Origin: an uncultured Kordiimonas sp.
Lineage (GTDB): Bacteria > Pseudomonadota > Alphaproteobacteria > Sphingomonadales > Kordiimonadaceae
Length of the DNA stretch: 64,000 bases
Direction: 5' to 3'
NCBI GenBank assembly: GCA_947492375.1
Contig: CANLMI010000003.1
Location: forward strand, 248,001-312,000
Below, one piece after another: positions 17,296 through 26,134 of this stretch. The notes below the pieces were generated by a model. That model was not told where the DNA came from, did not search any database, and worked only from the letters and a program-made list of their open reading frames with translations. The stretch's first letter is position 1, and each line of letters opens with the position of its first letter. A program made the translations under genes and the position numbers.

Positions 17296-18162
17296 TCATT
17301 CCTTGGGTCTAAGGTTTTCAATGACCTGAGCACTGACCCAAAAAGTATCTACGTTATCGGGCCCCATGTTACGGTTGAAAAATAGATACTTGCCATCAGG
17401 CGTTACTGAGGCCGCAAATTCGGAAGTGTTTGTATTAATCTCGCTCCCAAATTTTATCGCCTCGCCCCACGTGCCATCTTTTTTCTTGAAACTAATGAAA
17501 AGATCAGCATTGCGGACTGGGCTGTTTCGTTGACCATCCCAAATAAGATAGCTTTCATCTGGTGCGATGAAAGGGTGGGCGTTATATTTGCCAGTGTTGA
17601 TTTCCTTTGGGAAAGGGGCGGGTGCCCCCCGTTTTCCATCGATCAATCGTGAATACCGAAGAGTGCTTTGCTCTTGTGCTTCGTCTATGACGATAGTGCC
17701 TTCACTGGACGCTGTGACCCGCATGATACGAATATCTTCAAACTCAGGGCCTAGCCGCTTGGGTTCAGACCATCCTTCGTTTGTTTGTACGCTATAGCTA
17801 CGACCAAAAAACATGGTTTTGCCATCGGTTGAAAGTGTGGGGGTGCCGCGCCGAGCGGATATAATACGCTCATGCCATTTGTTGTCTTTTTGCTCTAAAA
17901 CAACAAATTCCTGTTTTGGTTCCGTGTCTGTTTTTGTTTCCCGTATCCAGTAAAGTTTCTGCATTCCAGGGGCAAAGAAAACGCCGTATTCCCAACCGTC
18001 TGTTGAAATAATATCTGGTGCAAAGCGTTTGGGTGTTAGGTTTGGCGGTGTTTGGCCGAGATAGGGGCCTTCAAGAACTGGGGCGAGGTCTTCGGCGTTG
18101 ATTTCATTGCCCATTGCAAGCGACATCGCTAAAAGAACAACGGTTGTTGAAATGCGTTTCAT
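17296..18162 (-). CDS. Secreted PD40 beta-propeller protein, tandem paralogue
   Basis: 288 residues from the ATG at 18162, which has a strong AGGAGG site; the longer in-frame start at 18186 has none. Signal peptide MKRISTTVVLLAMSLAMGNEINA. It repeats the architecture of the neighbour at 16329-17246: EGPYLGQTPPNLTPKRFAPD, SRLIDGKRGAPAPF, HPFIAPDESYLIWDGQRNS, ISFKKKDGTWGEAIKFGSEI and TPDGKYLFFNRNMG, ending in the same NLRPKE. The identical C-terminal hexapeptide and the matching order indicate a gene duplication. Confidence 0.8.
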   Translation of the reverse strand: MKRISTTVVLLAMSLAMGNEINAEDLAPVLEGPYLGQTPPNLTPKRFAPDIISTDGWEYGVFFAPGMQKLYWIRETKTDTEPKQEFVVLEQKDNKWHERIISARRGTPTLSTDGKTMFFGRSYSVQTNEGWSEPKRLGPEFEDIRIMRVTASSEGTIVIDEAQEQSTLRYSRLIDGKRGAPAPFPKEINTGKYNAHPFIAPDESYLIWDGQRNSPVRNADLFISFKKKDGTWGEAIKFGSEINTNTSEFAASVTPDGKYLFFNRNMGPDNVDTFWVSAQVIENLRPKE

Positions 18163-18188
18163 ATTTTGCCTCCTGATCACTGTCATGA

Positions 18189-19022
18189 TTATTTACTTAC
18201 TTGCTGCGACAGCCATTTAACCGCGCGAATTGTGGTTTCGGGAAATGCCGTCGCGTGATTTGTGCCTCTAATAATTTCGAGGCCGGTAATTGACAGGCCC
18301 AGCTTGCTTCGCCGCTGTAGCACTGTAATATAGTCCTGTGTGAGGCTAAGTCTGGGTGTTTCCTGTTCACCTATTGATACAAAAACGTTTGCGTTGAAAT
18401 CTTTTTGCAAGGGTCTCATTTGGGCTTCAAAGTCATCGATATATCGCACGCGTTGTTCACTGAAATACGGGCTGCCTAAAATATAATGTTTGAAGGTATC
18501 TGGCTTGGAAAATAAAATATAAGCCCCGAAAAGCCCTCCTAATGAGTAGCCTAAATACGTGCGTTCATTAGGGTCTGTTCGGTAGTTGTTTTCGACATAT
18601 TTGATAACGTCATTACGGATGAATGACAGATGGTTAGCTGCTTCACCTTCCGGGTTGGTTGGGTCTGTAGATTTTATCAGTGTATAATCCCGGAATCGGC
18701 TGGCGTTCGGCGTGTCATCCTTGAGGTCTGTTTGCCATGAAATCCCGGCAATGATCACATTGGGCATCAAATACTCGGTAACGCCAGCAAGTGTCTCCAT
18801 GTGCCAGACCGCATCGGTTGAATAAATTACCGGATATTTGGTGTTGGCATTTTTTGAATAGCCCTCGGGCAATCGAATAAATAGCTCATATTGCCTGTTG
18901 GCCTTGCTATCCTTGATAGGAATAACCTGTGTTCTTGGCATTACATATGCCGTTTGTTTGCTGGCATTCGCATAAAATTGCGGCAGTAAAATCAATAGAA
19001 TTATGACCAAGCTTCGCTTCAT
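18189..19022 (-). CDS. Secreted alpha/beta-hydrolase esterase, second copy
   Basis: 277 residues from the ATG at 19022 with GAGGGGAAAG upstream; the frame extends to 19079 but without a ribosome site. Signal peptide MKRSLVIILLILLPQFYANA. PF00756-type features: RQYELFIRLPEGYSKNANTKYPVIYSTDA, NVIIAGISW, and elbow GYSLGG. The C-terminal GTNHATAFPETT supplies a plausible catalytic His. It heads the exported six-gene run, 26 bases before the PD40 gene. A 13-bp palindrome (GTTATGACATAAC) lies 93 bases before it and recurs in front of the third esterase at 35026-36186. Confidence 0.85.
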   Translation of the reverse strand: MKRSLVIILLILLPQFYANASKQTAYVMPRTQVIPIKDSKANRQYELFIRLPEGYSKNANTKYPVIYSTDAVWHMETLAGVTEYLMPNVIIAGISWQTDLKDDTPNASRFRDYTLIKSTDPTNPEGEAANHLSFIRNDVIKYVENNYRTDPNERTYLGYSLGGLFGAYILFSKPDTFKHYILGSPYFSEQRVRYIDDFEAQMRPLQKDFNANVFVSIGEQETPRLSLTQDYITVLQRRSKLGLSITGLEIIRGTNHATAFPETTIRAVKWLSQQVSK

Positions 19023-19114
19023 AACTTTCCCCTCATCCGAGGAAATTACGATCTGCATACATTGGGAAATAAACAACAATATTGCGATAAAATGTGTAAA
19101 GAGAAAGTTAGAAC

Positions 19115-19127
19115 GTTATGACATAAC
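19115..19127. promoter_or_regulatory. Palindrome GTTATGACATAAC, putative operator
   Basis: GTTATG-A-CATAAC is a perfect dyad upstream of the first gene (esterase, start 19022) of the exported hydrolase run. The same GTTATnnnATAAC pattern occurs at 36230-36242 before another esterase gene. By reading I found no third copy with the same three-base spacing between genes. Confidence 0.45.
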
Positions 19128-19209
19128 AATATAAATAAACGAATGGTTATAAGCATGCTGAAAACTCTATGATTATAATTTGATCAACTGGAAAGCAACG
19201 CAAAGCTCG

Positions 19210-19779
19210 TCAAATCCAGCGATAGAGTGCATGCAAAAAGGTCAAGCCGACCATTAAAACCACTATCCCAAGCCTGAAAATATAAGAGCGGAATTTGAGT
19301 TCGACATGATCTTTGTTGCCGCGAATAATATCATTCGGGTTTTCCGGCAGGTAATGTAAGGTTACTTGTTGCCCGGGGAGTAGTTTGGTGCGCCTATCTG
19401 GGCAGTAAGGCGTTTTTGATATCTGACTTTGCCCTGTGTGGGTTCTGAATTGGATGGTTAATTGTTCTGGAAATGCAGAACTATTGCCCTGTGTTCCGCC
19501 GGCATGGTTGCTTAATAAGCATGCTTCTGTGATGTTGATCAGCACCCTTCTGGGGCTTTCCACTATTGTCCCTCGGGCTTTGCGACTATGGTCGAGATAG
19601 GCTGTTTGACGGTCTATTTCAGCTAGCAATATATTGGCGCTCACACCGAGGGCAATGATACTGAGAACAACATAAATTGTTTTGCCAAATTTGGTTTTAG
19701 GCTCAGGGAGATGGTGTTCTTCGTCTGAATATTTATGGGTACTTTCTAAGGTTTTTCCTAGAAAACTTAACAAACCCAT
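19210..19779 (-). CDS. DUF3592-like membrane protein
   Basis: 189 residues with two membrane segments, about residues 34-52 (IYVVLSIIALGVSANILL) and 168-186 (FRLGIVVLMVGLTFLHALY). The region between them has ARGTIVESPRRVLIN, LTIQFRTHTGQSQI and LLPGQQVTLHYLPENPNDI, the typical DUF3592 pattern of a small extracytoplasmic beta-domain between two helices. It lies downstream of a strong terminator and is not linked to the prolyl oligopeptidase gene. The function of the family is unknown. Confidence 0.75.
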   Translation of the reverse strand: MGLLSFLGKTLESTHKYSDEEHHLPEPKTKFGKTIYVVLSIIALGVSANILLAEIDRQTAYLDHSRKARGTIVESPRRVLINITEACLLSNHAGGTQGNSSAFPEQLTIQFRTHTGQSQISKTPYCPDRRTKLLPGQQVTLHYLPENPNDIIRGNKDHVELKFRSYIFRLGIVVLMVGLTFLHALYRWI

Positions 19780-19896
19780 TCATTAATCTCCACCCTGTTT
19801 TATCCAAGATTATATTGTATAGGACCCAAGTTTTTAAAACCTTTCGGGGTCTATCAAATTTTATGGAATGCGAAATAGGGGGCTGGCCTGAATGTT

Positions 19897-19924
19897 AAAA
19901 GCCCGACGGGGTCGCCGGGCTTTT
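19897..19924 (-). terminator. Rho-independent terminator of the prolyl oligopeptidase gene
   Basis: AAAAGCCCG (19897-19905) pairs with CGGGCTTTT (19916-19924), with T tracts available on both strands; it is 46 bases after the minus-strand stop at 19970. The 14-base word CGGGCTTTTATCTG at 19916-19929 is repeated at 19935-19948, a small direct duplication of the terminator arm. Confidence 0.8.
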
Positions 19925-19969
19925 ATCTGGTTAACGGGCTTTTATCTGAGTTAGGGACTTGTGGTTTGT

Positions 19970-22060
19970 TTAGTCAGCCAGTTTTTTTAATACATAGATT
20001 GTTTGCAGTGCATCTGTATAAGCGCGCTGCTTCAGATTGGCTGCGGCTGCGTGCCCGCCCTCGGTGTTTTCATAATAGATCACAGGGTGCCCTTGTTCTA
20101 TCATACGGGCGGCCATTTTACGGGCATGACCCGGATGCACACGGTCATCCTTTGTTGATGTATAAAAGAAAATTTCTGGGTATTTTCCGTCCGCTTTTAC
20201 ATTCTGATACGGCGAGTATTTTTCTATATAGGCACGCTCTTCCGCGATATCCGGGTCACCGTATTCCCCGACCCATGAGGCACCTGCTAGCAGTTTGTGA
20301 TAGCGCAGCATATCAAGAAGCGGCACGGCTGTGATCGCCGCGTTAAAGAGTTCTGGGCGCTGTGTAAACGTAGCACCCATTAAAAGGCCACCGTTTGAAC
20401 CACCCCGGATGCCCAGATGCTTGGGCGATGTAAGTTTGGAAGCGATCAGGTCTTCTGCGACTGCGATAAAATCATCAAAGGCGCGTTGGCGGTTTGGCTT
20501 TAAGGCCGCCTGATGCCATTTGGGGCCAAATTCGCCGCCGCCGCGGATATTTGCAACCGCATAGGCGCCGCCGTTTTCGACCCATAATTTTGAGAAGCCT
20601 GAGAGGTAACCGGGACTAAGAGAAATTTCGAACCCACCGTAACCATAAAGAACAGTGGGTGTTGTACCGTCCATTTTCACATCCTTATGATGGACGAGGA
20701 AATATGGAACTTTTGTACCATCCTTTGACGTTGCAAACTTTTGTGTTGTCGTAAGTGCTGCCGCATTAAAGCGGGCAGGAAGCGATTTAAGAGCCTTTGG
20801 TGCGCTATCGCCTGATACCATATAAAGTGTGTCCGGCTGAAGGAAGCTCTCGAAATTAACCATGGCCATATCTGACCATTCATCAGCACTTGTGACCGCA
20901 AGGGTGCCATTTTTCGGCATGCCCATGTTCGTGATGTTCCAGCCACTGTCTGACGGTGTTGCCGATATAAGCTGGCCTGTTACCTCATCAAGAACGCTCA
21001 GGAAAATACGGTCTTTGCCGATAGATACGCCGTCGATTGAATTTCGGTCACCGGGGGTGAAGATGGATGTCAGGCTATTTTCAGGTTCGCCGTTGAGGAG
21101 GTCTGCAACTTTAACTGAAACCAGTGACCCTGCTGTTGCAGTTTTGTCGCCTACGCTCCAATCTTTGCGCATAAGGATGATCATGGCATCGCCGAAAAAA
21201 CCTTCCATTTCGATATCGAGCGGCAGATCAAGTTTTTGTAGCTTGCCTTCATTCATCAAATAGATGATGCGGGTAAAGAAATCTGGCCCCTGAAGCACAC
21301 CGGCGTAGGTTCCATCATGACGGTTGCTGGCTACCGGAAAATTAAAGACAACCTCTGGGGAGCTGTCATGAATTTTCTCAGCGCTCATCAAATCAGTGCC
21401 GCGTTTCCATACGCGAACCTGACGCGCATAACCACTTTCGTTCATGGTGCCTTCACCGAAATCGGTGCCGATCAAGAGTGTGTTTTCATCCAACCATGCT
21501 GTGTTTTGTTTTGCTTCAGGGCTTGAGAAACCGCCCTCAACAAATTCACCGGTTGCTGTGTCAAATTCACGAACAACAACAGCGTCGCCGCCGCCCCGCG
21601 ATAAGCTGATCATACAGCGAGTTGTACCATGCAGGCAGTTGCGGCCCTTATACACCCAGTTCTCTCCTTCGGCTTTTGCAAGGGCGTCATAGTCCAGAAC
21701 TGTTGTCCATTCAGGGGTGTCACTTGAATAAGAGTTAAGTGTCGTTTTACGCCATACACCGCGTACGTTTTTCTCATCCTGCCAGAAATTATGAATTTCA
21801 CCGCCTTCAATGGAGCCATAGGCGATTTTGTCTTTAGCGTTATAATCTTTGAGTGCTCGCTCCATCAGGCCTTTAAAGCGCTTGTCGCCTTCAAGAATAT
21901 TGAGAGAATGCTTGTTGCGTTCTTCGACCCATTCAAGCGCACGCTTACCTTCAACCTCTTCGAGCCAAAGATAAGGGTCTTCATCCTGTGCAGAAATATT
22001 TGCTGTTGTGGTGCTCATCAATGTTGCCACAATCATTGCTCCTCGTGTCAGTTTTTTCAT
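19970..22060 (-). CDS. Periplasmic prolyl oligopeptidase (S9A family)
   Basis: 696 residues from the ATG at 22060 (GGAGGGG upstream), with a signal peptide ending in ANISAQDED. The N-terminal part (DPYLWLEEVEGKRALEWVEERN) and the seven-bladed propeller precede a C-terminal hydrolase domain with VLYGYGGFEISLSPGY, YAVANIRGGGEFG, nucleophile GGSNGG, an Asp in TKDDRVHPGHA and His in EGGHAAA. The full triad is thus present. It should cut short proline-containing peptides after export. It is convergent with nothing and ends at a strong terminator. Confidence 0.93.
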   Translation of the reverse strand: MKKLTRGAMIVATLMSTTTANISAQDEDPYLWLEEVEGKRALEWVEERNKHSLNILEGDKRFKGLMERALKDYNAKDKIAYGSIEGGEIHNFWQDEKNVRGVWRKTTLNSYSSDTPEWTTVLDYDALAKAEGENWVYKGRNCLHGTTRCMISLSRGGGDAVVVREFDTATGEFVEGGFSSPEAKQNTAWLDENTLLIGTDFGEGTMNESGYARQVRVWKRGTDLMSAEKIHDSSPEVVFNFPVASNRHDGTYAGVLQGPDFFTRIIYLMNEGKLQKLDLPLDIEMEGFFGDAMIILMRKDWSVGDKTATAGSLVSVKVADLLNGEPENSLTSIFTPGDRNSIDGVSIGKDRIFLSVLDEVTGQLISATPSDSGWNITNMGMPKNGTLAVTSADEWSDMAMVNFESFLQPDTLYMVSGDSAPKALKSLPARFNAAALTTTQKFATSKDGTKVPYFLVHHKDVKMDGTTPTVLYGYGGFEISLSPGYLSGFSKLWVENGGAYAVANIRGGGEFGPKWHQAALKPNRQRAFDDFIAVAEDLIASKLTSPKHLGIRGGSNGGLLMGATFTQRPELFNAAITAVPLLDMLRYHKLLAGASWVGEYGDPDIAEERAYIEKYSPYQNVKADGKYPEIFFYTSTKDDRVHPGHARKMAARMIEQGHPVIYYENTEGGHAAAANLKQRAYTDALQTIYVLKKLAD

Positions 22061-22159
22061 GTGTTCCCCTCCAAAGGAATTGGTGTGATGAAAAGTAAAA
22101 AGCATGGTTGTTTATTTTCCCCAATATCAACCACTTGATAAATTCTTATAATATCGGAT

Positions 22160-22924
22160 TTAGAAGTTATCTTTCAGGCGCCGTGTTTCTGCGAAAATAT
22201 CAACGATATCACGTCCTGTCATCCCGATTGTATCCTGTAAATGTGCGCTCATGGGGCGCAGAAACGGATTGGTTTCCTTCTCAATGCCAATCGATGTTGG
22301 AATAGTGGGCAGGTTTGCAGCACGTTTATGTTCAACTTCGTGGACGCGTTTGATCAGCTCTCTATTCTCTGGTTCTACCGACAGGGCAAATTTGGCATTT
22401 GCCATTGTGTATTCGTGCGCGCAGTAAATTTTGGTTGTGTCGGGTAATGCCATGATTTTTTGCAGACTTGTCCACATGTCGGCAGGCGTGCCTTCAAACA
22501 GACGGCCGCATCCCATAGCGAAAATAGTATCCCCCGCGAACAGAGCATGCGCTTCGTTAAAATAATAAACAATATGCCCGCTTGTATGACCCGGAGTATC
22601 AAAAACCGTTGCAATGCTGTTGCCAATTTTAATGGTGTCGCCGTCACCAACTGATTGGTCAATACCTGGAATACGTTCTGCTTCTGCTTTTGGGCCAATG
22701 ATTTGAAGGCCGTATTTTTCCTTAAGGGCCATGTTGGCACCTGTGTGATCCCAGTGATGATGAGTATTGATAATGTGGGTAAGTTTCCAGCCACGTTTTT
22801 CAAGTTCTTCGATCACAGGTTCATCAACTGCTGGATCAACAATCACTGTGTCACCTGTACCTGCATCATGAAGCAAGTAGAGGTAATTATCATTTAAAAC
22901 CGGTATTTGAACAATCTCTAGCAT
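22160..22924 (-). CDS. gloB: Hydroxyacylglutathione hydrolase (glyoxalase II)
   Basis: 254 residues from the ATG at 22924, the usual length of the family; a TTG at 22951 in frame is not needed. The MLEIVQIPVLNDNYLYLL start and the binuclear zinc motif NTHHHWDHTGAN are characteristic. Other ligands follow in DTPGHTSGHI, FAGDTIF and CAHEYTMANAKFAL, and the glutathione-binding C-terminus has RPMSAHLQDTIG. It hydrolyses S-lactoylglutathione to lactate and glutathione in methylglyoxal detoxification. Divergent from the methyltransferase gene. Confidence 0.95.
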   Translation of the reverse strand: MLEIVQIPVLNDNYLYLLHDAGTGDTVIVDPAVDEPVIEELEKRGWKLTHIINTHHHWDHTGANMALKEKYGLQIIGPKAEAERIPGIDQSVGDGDTIKIGNSIATVFDTPGHTSGHIVYYFNEAHALFAGDTIFAMGCGRLFEGTPADMWTSLQKIMALPDTTKIYCAHEYTMANAKFALSVEPENRELIKRVHEVEHKRAANLPTIPTSIGIEKETNPFLRPMSAHLQDTIGMTGRDIVDIFAETRRLKDNF

Positions 22925-23060
22925 CACTATTATTCTTTCACGCCTTTTCAAAAATTATTAGGACTATAACGAGCAATTTTCGATAGGTGAAGGGGAATCC
23001 TTGATTGCATTTATGAGGTAACATGGGTATCAATTTTAAAGTATTTATCGGTGGGAAACA

Positions 23061-23678
23061 ATGATGAAAAAATTGCTGCATGTTGGTTGCGGAGTGGCAA
23101 CGTTAGAGAAATTACCTCAAGGTTTCAATGATGGTAATTGGCAGGAAGTGCGCTTTGATATTGATGATGCGCCGGAAATTGGCGCCGATATTCTGGGCAC
23201 TATCACCGATATGAGTGGTGTTGAAGATGCCCATGTTGATGCACTTTATTCCTCGCATAATATTGAGCATGTTTATTATCACCAAGTGCTTGATGTTTTA
23301 AAAGAATTCAGGCGCGTCACCAAACCTGACGGGTTTTGCGTGATTACTTGTCCGGATATGCAAACTGTCGCTCAGTATATGGCTGATGGTAAATTTGATG
23401 ATCCGATATATCATTCTGTGTCAGGGCCGATTTCTGCGCTTGATATAGCTTATGGCCATATTGCAAGTTTGCGAAACGGGCATGAATATATGGCGCATAA
23501 AATGGGTTTCAGCCTGAAATTACTCGGCGAATTTTTAGGCCGCGCCGGGTTTCCGAAATATTTGACAAAACGCAGGCAAGATAAACACGACCTTTGGGCT
23601 GTGGCTTTCAATTATGATGTGTCTTACGAGGAAGCACAGCAGGTATTTGAGGCGCACACTGGGGTACTACTGGGGTAG
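23061..23678 (+). CDS. SAM-dependent methyltransferase (type 11)
   Basis: 205 residues, soluble. Starts MMKKLLHVGCG, the SAM-binding motif I being LHVGCGVATLEKLP; motif II/III regions are VRFDIDDAPEIGADIL and DALYSSHNIEHVYYHQV, then FRRVTKPDGFCVITCPD. The acceptor is unknown. The divergent arrangement with gloB, and the small size, are commonly seen in proteobacteria. GTGGGAAACA lies before the ATG. It is convergent with hisI. Confidence 0.85.
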   Translation: MMKKLLHVGCGVATLEKLPQGFNDGNWQEVRFDIDDAPEIGADILGTITDMSGVEDAHVDALYSSHNIEHVYYHQVLDVLKEFRRVTKPDGFCVITCPDMQTVAQYMADGKFDDPIYHSVSGPISALDIAYGHIASLRNGHEYMAHKMGFSLKLLGEFLGRAGFPKYLTKRRQDKHDLWAVAFNYDVSYEEAQQVFEAHTGVLLG

Positions 23679-23720
23679 TATGGTATTTGCTAAAGCCATC
23701 AGTTCTATTGATTAATTCAA

Positions 23721-24152
23721 TTAGCCATTGGGTCTGTTCGATGGTTGGGTTAATTCGACTATACCGTCAACGCTTTTATTCACTGAAATCTGGCGATAAA
23801 AACAGCTTGGATGGCCAACATGGCAGCACTTCCCACCTTTTTGCTCAACAATAAGCCAAAGACTATCCTGGTCACAATCAGTTCTGAAATCTTGAACAAT
23901 CTGGAACTCACCTGATGTTGCGCCCTTGTGCCATAACTCTGAGCGTGAGCGGCTAAAATAATGGGCTTCGCCTGTTTCAATGGTTTTTTCCACTGCTTCA
24001 GCATTCATCCAGGCTTGCATTAAAACAGAGCCAGTGTTTGCGCATGTTGTGACAACCGGAATAAGGCCGCGATCATCAAACTTAAGGGCTAGTTCATTGC
24101 CGTTTTCAACGGCGCTACGGTCTTTGCGGCTGGCGAATTTAATTTTGTTCAT
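23721..24152 (-). CDS. hisI: Phosphoribosyl-AMP cyclohydrolase (histidine biosynthesis)
   Basis: 143 residues with all family landmarks: [45 protein letters not shown], and the metal-binding DCDQDSLWL and [11 protein letters not shown]. It opens the adenine ring of PR-AMP, the third step of histidine synthesis. It stands apart from other his genes and lacks the HisE fusion seen in enterobacteria. It sits near folE and the IscU-like gene, an association often seen in alphaproteobacteria. Confidence 0.95.
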   Translation of the reverse strand: MNKIKFASRKDRSAVENGNELALKFDDRGLIPVVTTCANTGSVLMQAWMNAEAVEKTIETGEAHYFSRSRSELWHKGATSGEFQIVQDFRTDCDQDSLWLIVEQKGGKCCHVGHPSCFYRQISVNKSVDGIVELTQPSNRPNG

Positions 24153-24399
24153 TGCCCGTCCAAACTATATATCAGTAATAAATTTAATAATCGTCGTTGG
24201 CGACCTGAAAACAAGGTAGGTCATTTTTTCAAAGCATGGCAACTATATAAGTGCCCGGCCTTCATAAATTGCATCCGGTTTGATTTTACATTTGTTCAAC
24301 CAGTTTTCTTTTAATGTATCATCAAATCAAAGGCGGTACATAGAGTATCGCTTTTAATCTTATTATCTTATTTTCAGTTGGTTTTTCACTAGAAGCTTT

Positions 24400-24433
24400 G
24401 GACATAGATAGCCTCGATGATGCTTCTATGTCC
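24400..24433 (-). other. Stem-loop downstream of folE
   Basis: GGACATAGA (24400-24408) and TCTATGTCC (24425-24433) form a perfect 9-bp stem, 18 bases after the folE stop on the minus strand. An alternative pairing AGAAGC/GCTTCT overlaps it. No T tract follows, so termination is uncertain. The rest of the 298 bases between hisI and folE holds nothing I recognise. Confidence 0.45.
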
Positions 24434-24450
24434 CTGCTATCGTTAGTTGC

Positions 24451-25143
24451 CTAGCGGTAACCGTTTCCCATATCGCTTGCGCGGATCAGGTCCCAGAAAC
24501 GACGTTCTTGATCAACGTCCTTGAAGACACCTCGGAATTGACGGGTAAGGGTATAAACACCATCATGTTTAACGCCCCGGCAACTCATGCATTGGTGGGT
24601 TGCGTCAATAACAACGGCGACACCTTTTGGGTTTAGATGTTCTTCTAAAGCGCCAGCGATTTGTGCTGTCATGGTTTCTTGTGTTTGTAGACGTTTACCG
24701 AATGCTTCAACAATACGAGCCAGCTTTGAAATGCCTACAACACTTCCGTTCGGCATATAACCTACGTGGGCAATACCTTCAACTGGTACCATATGGTGCT
24801 CACAGTGACTTTGGACCTTAATGCCGCGCAGGACAACCATATCATCATAGCCTTCAACTTCCTCAAATGTGCGAGAGAGAATATCAGCCGGATCTTTTTG
24901 ATACCCATCAAAAAATTCTTCATAGGCTTTTACAACGCGTTTTGGTGTATCGAGTAGTCCTTCGCGTGTAGGATCATCACCTGCCCACTGTATTAGAGTT
25001 CGTACAGCAGCTTCTGCGTCAGCGCGGCTTGGGCGCTTTGTTGTTTTCTGGTCATTATCTTGATTAGATAGAGGTGCATCGTCCTGACCAGACACCTTCA
25101 GTTCAAAGCCATTGTTTCTGGCTTTTTCAAGTACGGCATCCAT
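24451..25143 (-). CDS. folE: GTP cyclohydrolase I (folate biosynthesis)
   Basis: 230 residues, a little longer than the usual 190-220 because of a polar 35-residue N-terminal tail. Catalytic and zinc residues are visible in VQSHCEHHMVPVEGIAHVGYMPNG and HQCMSCRGVKHDG, with LQTQETMTAQIA and LNPKGVAVVIDA between. The enzyme converts GTP to dihydroneopterin triphosphate, the first step of folate synthesis. AAAGGA precedes the ATG. A structured 65-base leader sits 35 bases upstream and may be a tetrahydrofolate-sensing element. Confidence 0.96.
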   Translation of the reverse strand: MDAVLEKARNNGFELKVSGQDDAPLSNQDNDQKTTKRPSRADAEAAVRTLIQWAGDDPTREGLLDTPKRVVKAYEEFFDGYQKDPADILSRTFEEVEGYDDMVVLRGIKVQSHCEHHMVPVEGIAHVGYMPNGSVVGISKLARIVEAFGKRLQTQETMTAQIAGALEEHLNPKGVAVVIDATHQCMSCRGVKHDGVYTLTRQFRGVFKDVDQERRFWDLIRASDMGNGYR

Positions 25144-25487
25144 GGGGATGTCCTTTCATATTTTATGGCTTTGTTAGCGTAGTTGCTGCCTGCATTCATT
25201 CACAGGCAAGCGTACTGAAAGCCGTTTGGTATTCCTCTCTACGGGGGGTAATCCCTATCGGATGAGGAATTACATCCTCTTGCTACTGACTTAAATTAGC
25301 TTAGGGATGTAGAATTTATATGGTAATCGCAAAATATAAAATCAATGTTACTGATACATCGCTGAAATTGAAAATCATAAAAATTTGATGAGACTGACAG
25401 AAATACTTGTTTCGACCTTGGCAGATTATGAATATTTTCGTATTCAACCGTTAATAATTCAAATTCATATAAAGGTATCTTTGATTA
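25144..25487. other. Divergent intergenic region folE / IscU-like gene
   Basis: 344 bases holding the folE leader described above in its left half. The right half, about 25290-25487, is A+T rich with no gene, no convincing repeat and no clear sigma-70 elements that I can assign with confidence. Confidence 0.6.
25178..25243 (-). ncRNA. Structured folE leader, candidate THF-II (folE motif) riboswitch
   Basis: Reading the minus strand, CGTAG (25243-25239) pairs with CTACG (25182-25178) and encloses a TGCCTG/CAGGCA hairpin (25208-25203 with 25192-25187) and a GGAATACC segment. This element lies about 35 bases before the folE start. Alphaproteobacterial folE genes are known to carry the folE motif, later named the THF-II riboswitch, at this position. 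The placement and compact structure fit; I could not check the sequence against the consensus, so identity is an inference. Confidence 0.4.
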
Positions 25488-25901
25488 ATGGGTGAACTCT
25501 ACACAACTGATATCCTTAGATGGACAACAAAGATTCCACATCAAGGCAGATTGCAAGGTGCTGATGGAACGGTTGTAAAAACTAGCCGGATATGTGGGAG
25601 CCGCTTAACGGTCGATGTAAATTTCCAGGGTGGCCATATCAAAGAGTTTGCCCAGGAAGTGAAAGCATGTGCCTTGGGGCAGGCAACGGCGGCTATTGTT
25701 GGACAGCATGTGATTGGATTGGATGCACAAGAATTCTCTAATATTCAAGCTTTGTTCACAGATATGGTTGCTGGGCAGGATGTTGATTTCCCTGAAAAAT
25801 GGCGTGATCTTGATTTACTGCGCCCTGTACAGAATCACCCGGGTAGAAAAGGGTCGGTTATGTTGCCTTTTGAATGTTTGCGCGAAATATTCAATTTATA
25901 G
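25488..25901 (+). CDS. IscU/NifU-like iron-sulfur cluster scaffold protein
   Basis: 137 residues, cytosolic. The three conserved cysteines expected of IscU-type scaffolds are Cys36 (SRICGSRL), Cys61 (VKACALGQATAAI) and Cys130 (PFECLREI), with the typical HPGRKGSVMLP near the end. The spacing is that of the divergent alphaproteobacterial scaffold often found beside folE and hisI. It is assumed to hold nascent Fe-S clusters, though this branch is less studied than IscU. The ribosome site (AAAGG, 12 bases upstream) is weak. Confidence 0.85.
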   Translation: MGELYTTDILRWTTKIPHQGRLQGADGTVVKTSRICGSRLTVDVNFQGGHIKEFAQEVKACALGQATAAIVGQHVIGLDAQEFSNIQALFTDMVAGQDVDFPEKWRDLDLLRPVQNHPGRKGSVMLPFECLREIFNL

Positions 25902-26134
25902 CTGTTTGTGGTGTTTCATTTTGATACGGTTTCTCATTTTGAAACGCCTGTTGAAACAATAAACTACTAAATAGCAATATTATTAGAACATAAATTGATC
26001 ATATCTAAAATTTTAAGTAATTTATTTTTAACGGAATGAAAACTTCTGCTGTAACGAATTCAATAGCGGTAGTTGTGTGAAGAATAAAATACGCGCTGAC
26101 TAACGAGGTGTGTGATGCGTTTAAGGAGTAAGGT

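Noticed and set aside
24200-24240. GACCT...AGGTC followed by a T run between hisI and folE
   Set aside because: Short stem, and on the plus strand no gene ends upstream for it to terminate; likely chance in A+T-rich DNA.
25911-25950. Near-dyad GGTGTTTCA / TGAAACGCC after the IscU-like gene
   Set aside because: One mismatch, long loop and no T tract; not convincing as terminator or operator.
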